From Phyllobacterium sp. 628 (lineage in GTDB: Bacteria; Pseudomonadota; Alphaproteobacteria; Rhizobiales; Rhizobiaceae): 64,000 bases of DNA. The notes beneath the pieces were generated by a model, which did not search any database, was not told the DNA's origin, and was given only the letters and a program-made list of their open reading frames with translations. The stretch spans positions 751,501-815,500 of the forward strand of contig NZ_CP050301.1 of assembly GCF_014189505.1 (NCBI RefSeq), written 5' to 3'. A program made the position numbers and the translations under genes. This document shows, piece by piece, positions 27,356-35,484 of this stretch (its first letter is position 1; each line of letters begins with the position of its first letter).

Positions 27356-28381
27356 ATGCCACGCAAACGCAACGCACACCGGAACCCTGACATACCGACT
27401 CTGGCCGATGTGGCGCGCCTTGCCGGCGTCAGCGATATTACCGCCTCGCGCGTGGTCCGCAGCGAGGGGCCAATAGCTGAAGCCACCCGCGCCCGCGTAC
27501 TTTCCGCCATTGCCGAGCTTGGTTATATCCCCAATCGCGCCGCCGGCAGTCTCGCCTCATCGGCATCGACGCTGATGAGCGTGCTGTTGCCGTCGCTATC
27601 CAACATCGTCTTTCCCGATGTGCTGCGCGGTATCCACACAGCGCTGACCGAAACGGCGTTCCAGCCGGTTATCGGTGTTACCGATTATGACCCGCTGATC
27701 GAGGAGCGCATTCTTCTGTCTTTTCTGGCATGGCAACCAGCCGCAGTCATCCTTGCCGGATTGCATCACACCCCCAATGCCCGGCGGCATCTGGAACATG
27801 GCCGTTTCCGTGTGGCCGAACTGATGGACATTGACGGCGATCCCGTGGATATAGCGGTCGGTATGTCACACAGGCAGGCAGGGTATGATACGGGCAAACA
27901 TCTGGTAACGCGGGGCTACCGCCGTTTCGGCTATGCCGGTCACAGCATCGTCAGTGATGATCGCGCCCGTGCCCGTTATGAGGGCCTGTGTGCCGCCTTG
28001 CAGGAAGCCGGTCTGGTGCTGATTGCCGAAGAACGTTTCCCGGGGTCGAGCTCCACCATGGCGGGGCGCAATCTGCTTGAGGCGATCCTGCGCAAGGCGC
28101 CTGATCTGGATGTGGTGGTCTTTCCCAATGACGATATGGCAATGGGCGGCATTTTCCACTGTCAGCATGCGGGGATCACACCGAAGGCACAATTGGGCAT
28201 TTTCGGCTTCAACGGTCTCGATATCGGTCAGGCCATGCCCTTGCCATTGTCGAGCATTCTTTCCAAACGCTTTCTGATCGGCAAGACTGCGGCCGAGAAG
28301 CTGCTGGAAAGCCGCGAGCGTCCGGCGGAGAAGACCATTATCAATACCGGCTATGACATTATCGAAGGAGCCACCGCATGA
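27356..28381 (+). CDS. LacI-family transcriptional regulator of the acid-sugar locus
   Basis: A 341-residue repressor with helix-turn-helix PTLADVARLAGVSDITASRVV at residues 14-34 (helices 14-24 and 25-34) and a periplasmic-binding-like effector domain. The GntR-type VFPNDDMAMGGIF motif is near residue 260. ATG 27356 is preferred: the longer reading covers the second operator. The two AGCGCT palindromes just upstream are its probable sites, so it should control itself and the divergent operon. The aldolase gene overlaps its stop codon (ATGA). Confidence 0.9.
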   Translation: MPRKRNAHRNPDIPTLADVARLAGVSDITASRVVRSEGPIAEATRARVLSAIAELGYIPNRAAGSLASSASTLMSVLLPSLSNIVFPDVLRGIHTALTETAFQPVIGVTDYDPLIEERILLSFLAWQPAAVILAGLHHTPNARRHLEHGRFRVAELMDIDGDPVDIAVGMSHRQAGYDTGKHLVTRGYRRFGYAGHSIVSDDRARARYEGLCAALQEAGLVLIAEERFPGSSSTMAGRNLLEAILRKAPDLDVVVFPNDDMAMGGIFHCQHAGITPKAQLGIFGFNGLDIGQAMPLPLSSILSKRFLIGKTAAEKLLESRERPAEKTIINTGYDIIEGATA

Positions 28382-29019
28382 TCGCGATCCTCTCCGAACA
28401 AACCCGGTTGCGCGATCAGATCGTTTCGGTCGGTGCATCGCTGTTTGATCGCGGTCTGACCTTCGGCTCGACCGGTAATATCAGCGCCCGGCTTTCCAGT
28501 GGCGAAATGCTGATGACACCAACCAACGTTTCTCTCGGCACGCTGGACCCGGCAAAACTGTCGCGTTTCACTGCAGAGGGGGTGCATGTGGATGGTGATA
28601 AGCCGACGAAAGAAGCTTTTCTGCATCGCTGCATGTATTGCGAACAGAAGCAGGCAGGCGCGGTTGTGCACCTGCATTCCACCTATTCGGTTGCCGTCAG
28701 TATCCTTGCCGATGTTGATCCCGCCAACGTGCTGCCGCCGCTGACAGCTTACTATGTCATGCGTGTTGGCACGCTGCCGCTGGTTCCCTATTTCCCACCC
28801 GGTGATGAAGCTCTGGCCCTTGCCGTCAGCGAAAAAGCCAAGACCAGTCATGCGGTGCTGCTCGCCAATCACGGACCGGTGGTGGCAGGCAAGACCTTGC
28901 ATGATGCTCAATATGCCATCGAGGAATTGGAAGAGACGGCAAAGCTTTTTCTGCTCCTGCAGGGCCATAAGCTGCGCCCGCTCACGCCGGAGCAGGCAGC
29001 CGCTCTCAAACGAATTTGA
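28378..29019 (+). CDS. Class II aldolase/adducin-family protein, OtnC-like (3-oxo-tetronate 4-phosphate decarboxylase type)
   Basis: A 213-residue zinc enzyme of the AraD/FucA fold. Visible features are TFGSTGNISARL, MTPTNVSLG, the metal-binding VHLHSTYSVA pair (about 100-102) and LLANHGPVVAGK (third His near 163). OtnC-type members decarboxylate 3-oxo-tetronate 4-phosphate to dihydroxyacetone phosphate. It is coupled to lacI by a 4-bp overlap. The DUF1537 kinase that normally supplies the phosphorylated substrate is absent here, so a fuculose- or ribulose-phosphate aldolase role is also possible. Confidence 0.8.
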   Translation: MIAILSEQTRLRDQIVSVGASLFDRGLTFGSTGNISARLSSGEMLMTPTNVSLGTLDPAKLSRFTAEGVHVDGDKPTKEAFLHRCMYCEQKQAGAVVHLHSTYSVAVSILADVDPANVLPPLTAYYVMRVGTLPLVPYFPPGDEALALAVSEKAKTSHAVLLANHGPVVAGKTLHDAQYAIEELEETAKLFLLLQGHKLRPLTPEQAAALKRI

Positions 29020-29025
29020 GTGCTG

Positions 29026-29718
29026 TCAAAAGTCAAAGCGGGGTGCGGACCGGCTCAGGATCGCCGTCTTTGCCGGAGTGGACCAGACTACGCCCAGCTC
29101 CGCGCTAAGCGTCGCGACCAGCTCTGCCATGTCAGCTGCCGCTGATGCGTGTAGTGCCTCTGCCACAATCAAGGCCGAAGACGTTTCATTGCGGATAGCG
29201 GAAAGTCCGCTCTGGCGGTTTGTCCAGCGCCGTGCATGGGCATTGCCCGCCTGATCGGCGAAGATCACTTCCCGCGCTTCAGGATGTTCCATTTCGCCGG
29301 AGAAGGCGAGGTATGTCTCGTTGCCCATTGCGTGCCGTACTTCCAGCCCGCCCGCAACGTTGCTGGTGTCAATCACGGCGATGGGAATCGCGGTTGCAAG
29401 CGAAATGGCATTGCACAGATCAATCAGCGGATGAATTTGCGGCAGCGAACCTTCCTTGCGAAAGCGCCGCAACAGCGATTCCGAGGCACAGCGATATTGT
29501 GTCGGTTTCAGCCCCATGGTTGTGAAAGCCCGCCGCCATGCCTGTATTTCCGTAAACTCGCCTTCCGGCCCGCCTGCCAGCCGCGATGCAGCAATGGCAT
29601 GGTACTTTGCAGCGCGTCCGCTTGTGTCCGCATGGCGGGTAATACCCTCCACGTGGAGCACACCGGGAACCAGTGCAGAATAATCGGTCCAGATGGCATC
29701 GGAATGATGAAAATACAT
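29026..29718 (-). CDS. B3/B4 domain protein (PheT-like tRNA editing fold)
   Basis: A 230-residue protein of the B3/B4 domain family, found inside phenylalanyl-tRNA synthetase beta chains and as free-standing proteins. Recognisable blocks are EFTEIQAWRRAF, GLKPTQYRCASESLLRR, LIDLCNAISLATAIPIAVIDTS and the final ELGVVWSTPAKTAIL. Start ATG 29718 follows AAAGGT, 4 bp after the EamA gene; the 47 extra residues of the longest reading would lie inside that gene. Free-standing forms are suspected to hydrolyse mis-acylated tRNA, but no specific function is established. Confidence 0.82.
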   Translation of the reverse strand: MYFHHSDAIWTDYSALVPGVLHVEGITRHADTSGRAAKYHAIAASRLAGGPEGEFTEIQAWRRAFTTMGLKPTQYRCASESLLRRFRKEGSLPQIHPLIDLCNAISLATAIPIAVIDTSNVAGGLEVRHAMGNETYLAFSGEMEHPEAREVIFADQAGNAHARRWTNRQSGLSAIRNETSSALIVAEALHASAAADMAELVATLSAELGVVWSTPAKTAILSRSAPRFDF

Positions 29719-29722
29719 GACA

Positions 29723-30649
29723 TTACCTTTCGGAGGCGGGACTTTTGCGGCTGAAGAAACCAGATGGGCGAAAGGATATGCCGCGCGACAGGCCCAAACC
29801 CAGCACAGCGAGCAATACACAGGCAATTCCGGCAATCTGGTTAAAGCTGATCGGTTCACCCAGCAGCACCACGGCCAAAAGCACGGCTGAAACCGGTGCT
29901 ACGGCGGTGAACAGCGCTGCCTCCGCCCCGCTCACCCGTGCCGCCCCCGCATACCACAGCAGAAAGCCGCCAACCGTCGGTACGACGGCATAATAGACCA
30001 CCGCCCAGAATGATCCGGCGGTCATGCCGCCCGTCCATGCCCTTTCGAACAGGGCAGGGATCACAGCCACCGCAAGGCCGAGACCGGTCATCAGCGTGGA
30101 CAAGACCAGCGGCTGTATCGGGGTCTTCAGTTTTTTGTTCAACAGAATGAAAAGCCCCTCACAGACAACTGCGGCAAGGATCAGCGCATTTCCGGCCAGT
30201 GAATGCACGCCGTTGCCACCCGGGCGAATGGCTATTGTCAGCACGCCAGCCGCTGCCAGCACAATCGCCAGAAGCGTGAAACGATGCGGCCGCTCCCCAA
30301 GAACCAGAATGGCAATAGCCGCCGAGACAACCGGTAAAGTGCCGATGATGACACCGGCGTCGGTAGCCGGGGTCAACCGCAGGCCGGAAATGAGCAGCGT
30401 GGTATAGCCGACGCTGCCTGCGCCTGCCTGCAGGATGAGGATCACCCAGGTGGAACGGTCAAGCTTCGGCCAGCGTGTTCCGGTCAGTTGCATCAACAGC
30501 AAAAACACGGGGAAGGCGAGGGCGAACCTGAGAGCCGTTGCGGTGAATGGCGGCAAACCGGCCGCGATGATCTTGCTGGCAACCACGGTACTGCCGACGA
30601 GCGCCATCGCCAGCGTCAGAAACAGATAGCCTTGGATATGTTTGGACAT
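29723..30649 (-). CDS. EamA/DMT-family transporter
   Basis: A 308-residue membrane protein with ten predicted helices in two EamA repeats, the drug/metabolite exporter layout. GSTVVASKIIAAGLPPFTATALRF opens repeat 1; AGNALILAAVVCEGLFILLNK opens repeat 2. An alternative ATG lies six codons earlier (30667). It sits between an AraC regulator and the B3/B4 gene on the same strand with short gaps, so the three form an operon. Amino acid or metabolite export is likely. Confidence 0.87.
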   Translation of the reverse strand: MSKHIQGYLFLTLAMALVGSTVVASKIIAAGLPPFTATALRFALAFPVFLLLMQLTGTRWPKLDRSTWVILILQAGAGSVGYTTLLISGLRLTPATDAGVIIGTLPVVSAAIAILVLGERPHRFTLLAIVLAAAGVLTIAIRPGGNGVHSLAGNALILAAVVCEGLFILLNKKLKTPIQPLVLSTLMTGLGLAVAVIPALFERAWTGGMTAGSFWAVVYYAVVPTVGGFLLWYAGAARVSGAEAALFTAVAPVSAVLLAVVLLGEPISFNQIAGIACVLLAVLGLGLSRGISFRPSGFFSRKSPASER

Positions 30650-30725
30650 GCGCCTGTATTTCTCCATCTTGGAATGTGGAGAAAAGCTGATTGGCCGCGA
30701 TGCGTCTTGAACGAAATTGCAAGCT

Positions 30726-31538
30726 CTAGATCACTGCACCCGCATAGGCGCCGGGCGAGATGCCATAGGTGCGCACGAAGGTTCGGGTCATATGGCTCTG
30801 GTCGGCAAAGCCACTGGCGGCAGCCGCCTCCGCGAGTGGCGAACCCCCGGCAATCAATTGGCGGGCCAGATCAATACGCCGCTGGATCAGATAGGCATGC
30901 GGCGTCAGCCCGGTTGCCCGCGCGAAACCGCGCAGCACCTGAAACCGGCTCAGTCCGCTGGTTTGCGCAAGATCGGCCAGCGTCACAGCCGCCGTTGGAG
31001 CATCGTCGATGAGGTCTTGTGCGCGGCGGATCGCCCCGGGTATCGTTTGCCGTTGTTCGGAGCGGCCTTGTTCGCGATAGACCTGCGCCAGCAGCATCAA
31101 CAGCAGTTCTTCGCGGTGGATCGCCGCCGCGCTATCCTGATCTTTTGTCATCGCACGGAACAGGCGCTCGAAGACACCGGCCAGCCGCGCATCGCTGATC
31201 ACTGGCCGTGGAAATTCGCACAGCGCAGTTCCGCTCTCTTTCAGATCGCGCGCCGCCTCGGCAATGACAGGCGGATCAAAATACAGCATGGTCCATGTGC
31301 GCCCGGCATCGCCGATCGGCGCGCCGTCATGCACTTCGCCGGGATTGACCGTGATCGTATCACCGGCTCTCGCTTCCACCATGCCGCGCCCGCTGTGGGA
31401 TTTCTGTGCGCCCTGATGGATAAGACCAATGCCATATTGTTGATGCGTATGCCTGGGAAAGCTATGGCGCGTCGCCGCCGCGACGGCTTCCACCCCCGCA
31501 ACCCCGCTGCGCAACATTCTGAATTGGCCTTTTGTCAT
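30726..31538 (-). CDS. AraC-family transcriptional regulator
   Basis: A 270-residue regulator with an N-terminal cupin sensor (PRHTHQQYGIGLIHQGAQ, NPGEVHDGAP) and a C-terminal double helix-turn-helix (VTLADLAQTSGLSRFQVLRGF ... PLAEAAAASGFADQSHMTRTF, read as two separate HTH units). ATG 31538 follows CAGGGTG; the longer reading to 31829 would overlap the divergent oxidoreductase. It heads the EamA-B3/B4 operon and diverges from the FAD oxidoreductase, so it may control either. Confidence 0.9.
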   Translation of the reverse strand: MTKGQFRMLRSGVAGVEAVAAATRHSFPRHTHQQYGIGLIHQGAQKSHSGRGMVEARAGDTITVNPGEVHDGAPIGDAGRTWTMLYFDPPVIAEAARDLKESGTALCEFPRPVISDARLAGVFERLFRAMTKDQDSAAAIHREELLLMLLAQVYREQGRSEQRQTIPGAIRRAQDLIDDAPTAAVTLADLAQTSGLSRFQVLRGFARATGLTPHAYLIQRRIDLARQLIAGGSPLAEAAAASGFADQSHMTRTFVRTYGISPGAYAGAVI

Positions 31539-31665
31539 TGCACCCTGTTTATCACCGGATCGGCGCCGGGCCAAATGCCGGCGAACAGCAACAGGTTTTT
31601 GCGATGGCATCATTGGCAAAATGATGCTGTCATTGGCCGACTCACAGATTACAGAAAGAACATCC

Positions 31666-32736
31666 ATGCCCGTGCAGAAACGTGTGATTGTGGTTGGTGC
31701 CGGAATTATCGGCGCGTCGATTGCCTGGCATCTGGCGCGGCAAGGCGCTGCGGTTACCGTGGTGGCTGAAAACAATGCTGGCATCGCCACACCGGCCTCT
31801 TTCGCATGGATCAATGCCAGCTGGGGCAATCCGGAGTTCTATTTCCGCTTCCGCCGCTATGCCATGGAAGGCTGGAAACGTCTGGCAGATGAATTGCCGG
31901 GGCTGGGTGTCGACTGGTGCGGTGCTATCTGCTGGGATATGCCACGCGAAGAACTGGAAGCCTATGCCGACCAGCACAACCGTTGGGGCTATGGTATCAA
32001 ACGGATCAACCGGGATGGTGTTGCCGCGCGCGAACCGCATCTGGCGCGGCCCCCCGAATTTGCTCTGCATGTAATCGAAGAGGGCGCAGTGGAACCTGTT
32101 GCTGCGGCACAGCGCATGTTGGCAGGGGCGCAATCACGCGGGGCATCGTTGCTTTATGGTGCCCACGCGACGCGGCTGATTGCGGACAATGGCCGGATAA
32201 CCGGTATTGCCACCTCCTTTGGCGAGATGAAGGCCGACCATGTGGTTCTGGCGGCGGGTGCAGGCACCGTCGCGCTGGCCGCAACTGCTGATATCAGTCT
32301 GCCTGTCGAGACGCCGCCCGGGCTGATTGTGCATTCCAAGCCAACGGAAAAGCGGCTCAATGGCATCGTCCTCGCACCGGATTTGCACATGCGCCAGACC
32401 AGAGAAGGCCGGATCATTGCCGGCGGCGATTTCGGCGGCAGTGACCCCGGCGCGGATCAGCAGGCCACAGCCGATGCGCTGTTTGCACGCGCCAAAGCTC
32501 TGCTGACCGGCGTCGACGATCTGGAACTGGATTTCTTCACGGTCGGTTATCGCCCGACACCCAAAGATGGTTTCCCGGTCATCGGCCAGCCGGACGGCCA
32601 TGACGGGCTTTACATCGCCGTCATGCATTCCGGCGTGACGCTCGCCCCTGCCGTCGGCCTGCTTGCTGCCAAGGAAATCCTCTCGGGCAAACCCGACGAC
32701 AAGCTCGCACCCTTCCGGTTGGCACGATTTGGCTGA
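31666..32736 (+). CDS. FAD-dependent oxidoreductase, DAO family
   Basis: A 356-residue flavoprotein with the FAD loop VIVVGAGIIGASIAWHLARQ at residues 7-26 and the C-terminal GYRPTPKDGFPVIG and MHSGVTLAPAVGLLAAKE blocks of glycine/D-amino acid oxidases. Start ATG 31666 places the FAD loop at the N-terminus; the longer reading begins inside the divergent AraC promoter. No dedicated transporter lies beside it. The substrate amine or amino acid is unknown. Confidence 0.88.
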   Translation: MPVQKRVIVVGAGIIGASIAWHLARQGAAVTVVAENNAGIATPASFAWINASWGNPEFYFRFRRYAMEGWKRLADELPGLGVDWCGAICWDMPREELEAYADQHNRWGYGIKRINRDGVAAREPHLARPPEFALHVIEEGAVEPVAAAQRMLAGAQSRGASLLYGAHATRLIADNGRITGIATSFGEMKADHVVLAAGAGTVALAATADISLPVETPPGLIVHSKPTEKRLNGIVLAPDLHMRQTREGRIIAGGDFGGSDPGADQQATADALFARAKALLTGVDDLELDFFTVGYRPTPKDGFPVIGQPDGHDGLYIAVMHSGVTLAPAVGLLAAKEILSGKPDDKLAPFRLARFG

Positions 32737-32778
32737 GGCACAAAATACCTCGGGTTCCCCCCGGGATATGATCACAGC

Positions 32779-33252
32779 TTAGGGCCGGATGAGACCGCCG
32801 TGATAATCCAATCGATAAACTTCAACCTCCCTGATAAAAATCCGTTCGATCCCGTGAAACATCCCCACGTCGCCATCCGTGGCATCAACATAGATTGCCG
32901 CTCCTGCCTCATATCGGAAACCACCGAGAAATCGGCCTTCCCGGTAGAGCGACGACAGCGCTTCCCTGATAATTGATCCGGCAATCTGTGCGTTGATCAT
33001 ATCCGGCTGAAGAATTCGGCCATAATAGTTCATGGCCCAGACTGGTATGGCGTTCTTCCAGACAATCTCCTGCCCGAGAAAGTCCGTGCCGCCAAAATAG
33101 CTGTCGAGATAGCGCCATTCTCCTTGCTGGTAACCAATATCGTGTGAGCCCATCCGGCATGGGCCTTGATGCGAGCCATTTCCGACATAGGCGGCAGCCT
33201 TTGCCTCGACGATAAACCTTTCCAGCATCGGCATGTCTTCTGCAGTAGACAT
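32779..33252 (-). CDS. DUF5680 domain protein
   Basis: A 157-residue protein resembling the DUF5680 family: FIVEAKAAAYVGNG, then SHDIGYQQGEWRYLDSYFGG, WAMNYYGRIL and the C-terminal ERIFIREVEVYRLDYHGGLI. Some relatives are fused to HTH domains, but none is present here. Met codons at residues 7 and 9 are alternative starts. Function unknown; it converges on the FAD oxidoreductase and diverges from the flavin reductase. Confidence 0.75.
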   Translation of the reverse strand: MSTAEDMPMLERFIVEAKAAAYVGNGSHQGPCRMGSHDIGYQQGEWRYLDSYFGGTDFLGQEIVWKNAIPVWAMNYYGRILQPDMINAQIAGSIIREALSSLYREGRFLGGFRYEAGAAIYVDATDGDVGMFHGIERIFIREVEVYRLDYHGGLIRP

Positions 33253-33396
33253 ATCAAGAACATGAACGTTTCGCGGAAGTTTGACAAGTGAGCAATTCGT
33301 CGAATACCGGCCGCATTATAGTTCGGCCACCGCCGAAGCATCGCCGCTGCCTCATACTCTATTGCTTGCCCCATCGCAGCCAGCAAAGGGTTTCAC

Positions 33397-34047
33397 ATGT
33401 CTATACCGCAGCCGACATTCCATGTGCAGGATCACATTACGATCACACCGTCCGTACTCTATTTCGGCACGCCAGTTGTGCTTGTCACCACGCGCAACGA
33501 GGATGGCAGCAGCAATATCACGCCGATGTCCTCCGCCTGGTCGCTGGGCGACCGCGTCGTGCTTGGGCTGGCTTCCACCGGGCAGGGTTGTATCAACCTT
33601 TTGCGCGAGCGCGAATGTGTCCTCAATTTTGCCTGCGCTGGCCTGTCGCCCAATGTTGAACGGATCGCCAAGGCAACGGGCTGTAATCCGGTGCCGGACT
33701 ACAAGGCGAAAATTGGCTATCATTATGTGGCGGATAAATTCGCGCTGGGCGGGTTTACGCCAATTGCCTCAGAGCTTGTCGCGGCGCCACGCATTTCCGA
33801 ATGTCCAATGCAGATTGAAGCAAAAGTCGTTGCTGTTCATGGTTCGCAAGGCGCCGCGCAAGCCGGACCGCATCCCGGCTGGTTTATCGTCGAAACGCAG
33901 GCGTTGCGCGTCCACGCTCACCAGCAGATTGTCGTGCCGAAAACCCAGCATATCGATACGGATGAATGGCATCCGCTGTTCTATATATTCCGGCACTATT
34001 TCAGCACCGGTCCGGATCTGGGCAGAAATTTCCGGGCCGAACATTAG
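33397..34047 (+). CDS. Flavin reductase-like (FMN-binding split barrel) protein
   Basis: A 216-residue protein of the flavin-reductase-like domain family. PVVLVTTRNEDGSSNITPMSSAW and VLGLASTGQGCINLLRE form the FMN-binding strands and NFACAGLSP follows, each as seen in the family. Its tail overlaps the convergent DUF523 gene by 4 bp. It could supply reduced flavin to an oxygenase or act as an oxidoreductase itself; no partner is obvious nearby. Confidence 0.82.
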   Translation: MSIPQPTFHVQDHITITPSVLYFGTPVVLVTTRNEDGSSNITPMSSAWSLGDRVVLGLASTGQGCINLLRERECVLNFACAGLSPNVERIAKATGCNPVPDYKAKIGYHYVADKFALGGFTPIASELVAAPRISECPMQIEAKVVAVHGSQGAAQAGPHPGWFIVETQALRVHAHQQIVVPKTQHIDTDEWHPLFYIFRHYFSTGPDLGRNFRAEH

Positions 34048-34544
34048 GCGAAAGGTGCGTCCGTGAGCCTTGCCTGCAGCGCATCGATTTCGGCATCAGA
34101 ATAAACTCCGATGCCATTGGCCTTGAGCAATGCAGCGGTCACCCCCGCACCGGCATGTTTTTTGCCGGCAAAGCTGCCGTCATAAATAAAACCGCTGCCG
34201 CAGGATGGGCTGCCATCGATGAGCAGTGCAAACCGGCAATCATGCTCCCGCGCCAGAGCCAGTGCGCTTTGTGCCCCTGCCATGTACATATCCGTGACAT
34301 CGCCGCCAAGGATATCCACCACGCGCGCTGTGCCGGAAAGTACATCCTCGCCGCTGTCACCATCACTGATTTCCGCAGGGGGCCGGGGAACGCTGAAACC
34401 GGCTGCCAGCTCCGGGCAGGTGGAGACGACGCGACCTTCCGCCTGCCATTGCATGAGCGCCGGATGCAGCAATGTCTTGGCCGAGCCATTGTAGCGGACA
34501 GGCCGCCCGAGAAGACAGGCGCTGACAAGAATTTTCGCCGTCAT
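34044..34544 (-). CDS. DUF523 family protein
   Basis: A 166-residue cysteine-containing protein with the family marks VSACLLGRPVRYNGS at the N-terminus, CPELAAGFSVPRPPAEI, and LIDGSPSCGSGFIYDG. The conserved Cys residues (9, about 44 and about 112) suggest metal or Fe-S binding. Its biochemical role is not established. It starts ATG 34544 and overlaps the flavin reductase tail to tail. Confidence 0.88.
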   Translation of the reverse strand: MTAKILVSACLLGRPVRYNGSAKTLLHPALMQWQAEGRVVSTCPELAAGFSVPRPPAEISDGDSGEDVLSGTARVVDILGGDVTDMYMAGAQSALALAREHDCRFALLIDGSPSCGSGFIYDGSFAGKKHAGAGVTAALLKANGIGVYSDAEIDALQARLTDAPFA

Positions 34545-34636
34545 TGCCGCTCCTTTCTCCGGTTCGAAGTCACGGTTGCCTGTTGATACGCCAACCCTGT
34601 TTGAGCAGCAAGCCCGGCCTCAAAGCAGAGAAGAGA

Positions 34637-35374
34637 TCAATGCATGATCATTCCGCCATCCACCGCATATTGGCTGCCCGTCACGAAGGATGCGTCGTCG
34701 GAAAGCAGAAACAGGCCCACCGCCGCGGCCTCATCTGCTGTGCCGATGCGCGCCAGCGGCAATTGGCCGATGATCGTCGCTTCAAACTGTTGGCGAACGT
34801 CTTCGGGCATGAAGTTGCGCAGGTTCGTCTCAATGGGCCCGGGCACCAGCACATTGACGCGGATTTGCCGTTCGCCCAGCGCTGCCGCCCAGGAGCGGGC
34901 CAGCGAAATCACGGCACCCTTGCTGGCGGAATAGACGCTGGCGAAGGCCAGCCGTTCATACGCGGCGGTCGATCCTGTCAGCAGCACCGAGGCGCCGGGA
35001 TTGAGATGGCCGCTGAGTTTTGCCATTTGTAGGATCGGGCCGCGCACATTGGCGTTCATCATACGATCGAAGAAGCCGGCATCCATTTCGTCGATTGCGC
35101 CAATGGCGGCATAGCCCGCATTCAACCATATGCCGTCAAGCCCGCCCAAATGTTTGATCCGTTCCGCCAATTCCTCTGCCGCCACCGGGTCGCCAGCATC
35201 ATTGCGGAAAACCAGTGATCCCGGCAGGTCGCGGCTGGCCGCGTCGATATGATCGGGGCTGAAGCCGGTGACGATCACCTCGCCGCCTTCCGCCACGATA
35301 CGCCTGGCTCCGGCCAGCCCGATACCACTGGTGCCGCCGGTAATCAGAATGCGTTTTCCTGTAAACCTGCCCAT
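34637..35374 (-). CDS. SDR-family oxidoreductase, divergent from LysR
   Basis: A 245-residue short-chain dehydrogenase with TGGTSGIGLAGARR near residue 12, the LNAGYA variant of the NNAG motif, YSASKGA near 150 and a C-terminal QYAVDGGMIMH. It is transcribed away from the LysR gene with a palindromic ATTAC-N5-GTAAT site between them, so LysR probably controls it. Family members include quinone and keto reductases; the substrate is unknown. Confidence 0.85.
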   Translation of the reverse strand: MGRFTGKRILITGGTSGIGLAGARRIVAEGGEVIVTGFSPDHIDAASRDLPGSLVFRNDAGDPVAAEELAERIKHLGGLDGIWLNAGYAAIGAIDEMDAGFFDRMMNANVRGPILQMAKLSGHLNPGASVLLTGSTAAYERLAFASVYSASKGAVISLARSWAAALGERQIRVNVLVPGPIETNLRNFMPEDVRQQFEATIIGQLPLARIGTADEAAAVGLFLLSDDASFVTGSQYAVDGGMIMH

Positions 35375-35417
35375 GATCTATCCCTTCATATCTGCAATGA
35401 AATCGTCGGATTATATA

Positions 35418-35432
35418 ATTACACTTCGTAAT
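35418..35432. promoter_or_regulatory. LysR-type T-N11-A operator
   Basis: ATTAC-ACTTC-GTAAT is a perfect inverted repeat with a 5-base spacer and fits the T-N11-A pattern of LysR-type sites. It lies 44 bp upstream of the SDR start and 52 bp upstream of the LysR start in their divergent gap. Confidence 0.75.
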
Positions 35433-35484
35433 AGGGGTCGGAATGGCCTAATATCCGCATGGGTTATTAAGGAGATCAGGCATA

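Noticed and set aside
33281-34066. 261-codon plus-strand frame overlapping the flavin reductase
   Set aside because: Arg/Ser/Pro-rich shadow frame; the flavin reductase frame at 33397-34047 has the family motifs.
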